DNA of 64,000 nucleotides from Pseudomonas sp. PH1b (lineage in GTDB: Bacteria > Pseudomonadota > Gammaproteobacteria > Pseudomonadales > Pseudomonadaceae). The notes below the pieces were generated by a model. That model did no database searches. It was not told where the DNA came from and saw nothing but the letters and a program-made list of their open reading frames with translations. Location: assembly GCF_000633395.1 (NCBI RefSeq), contig NZ_AYMU01000002.1, forward strand, positions 310,001-374,000, written 5' to 3'. Below, in pieces: positions 61,580 through 64,000 of the stretch (within the stretch, counting starts at the first letter, position 1; every line of letters starts with the position of its first letter). The translations under genes were made by a program, and so were the position numbers.

Positions 61580-62041
61580 GCTGTTCTTCTTAAATTCTCA
61601 GGTTCGTCATTGATCCCGCACGTCACGGCGCGCAGGAGTGTGCAGGAACCCGGCGGGCCGGGGCCTGGATGTTCGATATCACGGGGAAGCGTGGCCGTTA
61701 GTCAACGGGTGACTGCCAGCATTCTGCTGACGACCGGACGCCGGCGCGCGTTGCAGAGTGCCTTGGGGCCTGGCCGATGACAGAAGGGATTTGCAGAGGA
61801 ACCAGCGGTCGCTACCCGCACGTCTGATCGAGCGCGGCGCATCCAGGCGGCAAGCGTCGGTAACGATTTCAGCGACGGCCGAGACGCTGCAGTGGTCCGG
61901 GCGGACTTCGGCCATGTTGACGAAGTGCTGGGGGGCGGCGGCGTAAGTTCTCATTATTCTTATCTGCCTTGCTCAGTGGCTGGGTGTGCTTACAAGGCCC
62001 TGGGAACTCCGGCTCTCACCGGGGTTCTCGGGCCAGGCTCG
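61580..62041 (-). pseudogene. alc: Probable allantoicase remnant
   Basis: A minus-strand frame from the ATG at 61954 to 61679 begins MRTYAAAPQHFVNMAEVR and aligns with the N-terminus of allantoicases over about 45 residues without gaps (M-K/R-x-Y-A ... FVN-L/M-A-D/E-x-R ... DA-x-RL). The similarity then stops, and only 462 bp separate uraD from allA, far less than the ~1 kb of a full gene. An internal deletion with decay is the best reading. Database comparison is needed; an unrelated open frame remains possible. Confidence 0.6.
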
Positions 62042-62557
62042 CTACAGAGTCTGCAAGCGAAACAGGGCGATCTTGTTGATTTCCGCCAGCGCGCACTTGA
62101 ACTCGGTGTCTACCGAGTTGTGGATGCGGGTTTCGAAGGCGGCCAGGATCTGATGTCGATTGCTGCCCTTCACCGCCATGATGAAGGGAAACTTGAACTT
62201 GGCCTTGTAGGCATCGTTCAGTTCGGTGAAGCGCTGGAACTCTTCGGCGGTGCATTGATGAATGCCGGCACCGGCCTGTTCGTTGGTACTGGCCTCGGTC
62301 AGTTCGCCCTGGACGGCAGCTTTGCCGGCCAGGTCCGGGTGAGCGTTGATCAAGGCCAACTGGCTGGCGTGATCGGCGCTGAGCAGGATATCGCTCATGC
62401 GCTGGTGCAGGGTTTCGATCTGGTCGACGGAGGCATCCAGGCCCAAGTCGTAGGCCTTTTCAGCCACCCAGGGCGAATGCTCGTAGATGTCGGCGAAGGC
62501 TTTGACAAAGGCGTCGCGGCTCAGGGTCGAGGGCTTGAGGCTCTGGAATGCAGTCAT
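62042..62557 (-). CDS. uraD: OHCU decarboxylase UraD
   Basis: This 171-residue enzyme decarboxylates 2-oxo-4-hydroxy-4-carboxy-5-ureidoimidazoline to S-allantoin. The catalytic His is in NAHPDLAGKAA (about residue 70), and KFPFIMAVKGSNRHQIL near residue 130 is typical. Its ATG overlaps the puuE stop by four bases. Confidence 0.95.
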   Translation of the reverse strand: MTAFQSLKPSTLSRDAFVKAFADIYEHSPWVAEKAYDLGLDASVDQIETLHQRMSDILLSADHASQLALINAHPDLAGKAAVQGELTEASTNEQAGAGIHQCTAEEFQRFTELNDAYKAKFKFPFIMAVKGSNRHQILAAFETRIHNSVDTEFKCALAEINKIALFRLQTL

Positions 62558-63480
62558 TTGGCTGCTCCCTGGTACGGATGGGTGTGTTGCCAGTGGCGGG
62601 CGATATCGACCCGACGGGTGAACCAGACCTGCTCGTGACCCTTGACGTACTCGATGAAGCGCTTGAGTGCAGCCAGGCGGGCCGGGCGGCCGATCAAGCG
62701 GCAGTGCAGGCCGATGGAAAGCATTTTCGGTGCCTCGGCGCCTTCGGCGTAGAGCACATCGAAGGCATCCTTGAGGTACTGGAAGAAGTCGTCGCCCTTG
62801 TTGAAACCCTGCACCTGGGTGAAGCGCATGTCGTTGGTGTCCAGGGTGTAGGGGATCACCAGGTGCGCCTTGCCGGTGGGGTTGTTGGGTTCCCAGTAGG
62901 GCAGGTCGTCGTCGTAGGTGTCGCAGTCATAGAGGAAGCCGCCTTCCTCCATCACCAGGCGCCGGGTGTTCGGGCCAGTGCGGCCGGTGTACCAGCCCAG
63001 GGGGCGTTCGCCGGTGATTTCGGTGAGGATGCGGATCGCTTCGAGCATGTGCTCGCGCTCCTGGGCCTCGTCCATGTACTGGTAGTCGATCCAGCGGTAG
63101 CCGTGGCTGCAGATTTCGTGGCCCGCCTCGACCATGGCGCGGATCACGTCCGGATGGCGTTGGGCTGCCATGGCCACGGCGAAGATGGTCAGCGGAATGT
63201 CGAATTCCTTGAACAGCTTGAGGATTCGCCAGACACCGGCACGGCTGCCATATTCGTACAGCGATTCCATGCTCATGTTGCGCTCGCCCTGCAGTGGCTG
63301 CGCCGAGACCATTTCCGACAGGAAGGCTTCCGATTCCTTGTCGCCGTGAAGGATGTTGCGCTCGCCGCCTTCTTCGTAATTGAGCACGAAGGACAGTGCG
63401 ACGCGGGCATTGCCAGGCCAGTGAGGGTGAGGAGGGTTGGAGCCGTAACCGATCAGGTCACGAGGGTAGTCAGCGCTCAC
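62554..63480 (-). CDS. puuE: Allantoinase PuuE (polysaccharide deacetylase family)
   Basis: This 308-residue metal-independent allantoinase opens allantoin to allantoate. It has the deacetylase-like fold with FVLNYEEGGE near residue 30, SRAGVWRILKL and GHEICSHGYRWIDYQ near residue 120. It leads the minus-strand ureide operon. A TTGTATACAA palindrome lies 88 bp upstream. Confidence 0.94.
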   Translation of the reverse strand: MSADYPRDLIGYGSNPPHPHWPGNARVALSFVLNYEEGGERNILHGDKESEAFLSEMVSAQPLQGERNMSMESLYEYGSRAGVWRILKLFKEFDIPLTIFAVAMAAQRHPDVIRAMVEAGHEICSHGYRWIDYQYMDEAQEREHMLEAIRILTEITGERPLGWYTGRTGPNTRRLVMEEGGFLYDCDTYDDDLPYWEPNNPTGKAHLVIPYTLDTNDMRFTQVQGFNKGDDFFQYLKDAFDVLYAEGAEAPKMLSIGLHCRLIGRPARLAALKRFIEYVKGHEQVWFTRRVDIARHWQHTHPYQGAAK

Positions 63481-63567
63481 TGCAGTCTTCCTTCTTATTC
63501 GTGATAACGGTGGCGTGGCGGGACCTGGAAGCTGGAGCGCCAGGTGAGCGTCACTGCGATGGAATGA

Positions 63568-63577
63568 TTGTATACAA
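63568..63577. promoter_or_regulatory. Palindromic box near puuE (FadR-type GntR consensus)
   Basis: TTGTATACAA is a perfect palindrome that fits the FadR-subfamily consensus (T-x-GT-x3-AC-x-A). It is 88 bp upstream of the puuE start. Confidence 0.6.
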
Positions 63578-63762
63578 CTTTATATTCACTTTGTAAGCCC
63601 GTTTTTTTGCATTTTTCTCCTTTTGTCACTATGTGTCGCACCTGCAAGAAACTTGCCCGGATGGTCAGCTAATGAATGGCAAGTCGTCTGGTGCCATGGG
63701 GTTGGGCTCAATTCGCCGATGGATGGGGAGCCCTGAAGTCGGCAGAATAATTGTGATTATTA

Positions 63763-63772
63763 TTGTGTACAA
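63763..63772. promoter_or_regulatory. Palindromic box near uraH (FadR-type GntR consensus)
   Basis: TTGTGTACAA differs from the puuE box by one base. It is 135 bp upstream of the uraH start, in AT-rich sequence. Confidence 0.6.
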
Positions 63773-63906
63773 TTTTTTTGAAAAGTGTCTTAATCGTGCT
63801 CTTGACGCAGCCTTTCATCCATCGAATCGCTGCATCGCCCTATCAATCACTGACTCCGGGAGGCGCGAGGCCTGAACGCTTGAGTCGCGACAGGTCCGCG
63901 GAATCA

Positions 63907-64000
63907 ATGGGACGTTTGACTACACACGTGTTGGATGCCGCACATGGCTGCCCTGGCAGCGCTATCAAGGTCGAGCTGTATCGGGTCGAGGGAGCACAGC
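63907..64000 (+). CDS. uraH: 5-Hydroxyisourate hydrolase (partial at window edge)
   Basis: The first 31 codons encode [20 protein letters not shown], the N-terminal signature of HIU hydrolase, a transthyretin-like periplasmic or cytoplasmic enzyme that converts 5-hydroxyisourate to OHCU. The rest of the gene lies outside the window. It is divergent from puuE and completes the urate-to-allantoin set with PuuD and UraD. Confidence 0.92.
   Translation, partial: MGRLTTHVLDAAHGCPGSAIKVELYRVEGAQ

Larger units (their letters stand above)
63481..63906. other. Divergent regulatory region of the ureide genes
   Basis: No gene is found in these 426 bases. It holds two TTGTRTACAA palindromes (63568-63577 and 63763-63772), an AT-rich middle and promoter-like sequence on both sides. 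It separates puuE (minus) from uraH (plus). Confidence 0.75.

Overview
The window is about 62% GC and looks like the chromosome of a fluorescent-group Pseudomonas (fluorescens/protegens/chlororaphis lineage). This rests on typical Pseudomonas proteins (RdgC, Prc/AlgO-type protease, minCDE next to htrB and rluA, an MxtR/CrbS-type sensor kinase, PuuD), on Pseudomonas-style REP pairs and on codon use. No prophage, insertion sequence, integron or CRISPR array was seen. From memory, gene order from about 22.9 to 51 kb largely follows P. aeruginosa PAO1; this could not be checked here.

Layout. 1-3.5 kb: end of a cobalamin operon (cobQ C-terminus, cobU, cobT, cobC, cobS). 3.5-9.3 kb: MarR/MFS pair with matching palindromic operators, a glutathione peroxidase, a FadL-type porin, two Pseudomonas proteins of unknown function and a long non-coding gap. 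9.3-23.9 kb: rmuC, mxtR, a divergent TetR/MFS pair around a 12-bp inverted repeat, a GlxA-type regulator, a cupin, a TDT-family transporter, an LplT-PlsC-like fusion, a guanidinium exporter behind a guanidine-II riboswitch, a bile-acid-symporter-family protein and rdgC. 24.0-24.6 kb: tandemly duplicated tRNA-Val/tRNA-Asp. 24.7-36.5 kb: membrane-anchored catalase-like and RoxA-like dihaem proteins, an FKBP lipoprotein, a DUF1232 protein, an XRE mini-operon, an EAL-CBS-GGDEF protein, prc, a quinone oxidoreductase and a HAD hydrolase. 36.5-42.2 kb: an ABC importer with a phosphodiesterase-superfamily enzyme and a HAD hydrolase, divergent from a HutC/UTRA regulator; the substrate is unknown. 42.2-53.3 kb: MscS-type channel, apeB, a putative glycosyltransferase, rluA, minE-minD-minC, htrB, a patatin and a pirin. 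53.4-56.7 kb: denD-like dehydrogenase, MFS transporter and FCD-type GntR regulator. 56.8-64 kb: purine/ureide salvage with a Tsx-like porin, an NCS2 permease, puuD, allA, uraD, puuE and the start of uraH.

The purine block appears damaged at two points. The NCS2 permease is split by a -1 frameshift near 58,860. The space between uraD and allA, where allantoicase often lies, is only 462 bp and holds an open frame whose first ~45 residues resemble the allantoicase N-terminus but which then degenerates. The urate-to-allantoate enzymes and AllA are present, but the allantoate-to-ureidoglycolate step is missing locally.

The main regulatory signals are two MarR palindromes (one overlapping a promoter that predicts a leaderless mRNA), a TetR-type operator at 15,378-15,410, a guanidine-II riboswitch, two TGGTCTAG-type HutC boxes around the ABC operon, two TTGTRTACAA boxes between puuE and uraH, and a perfect inverted pair of DnaA boxes at 28,922-28,946.
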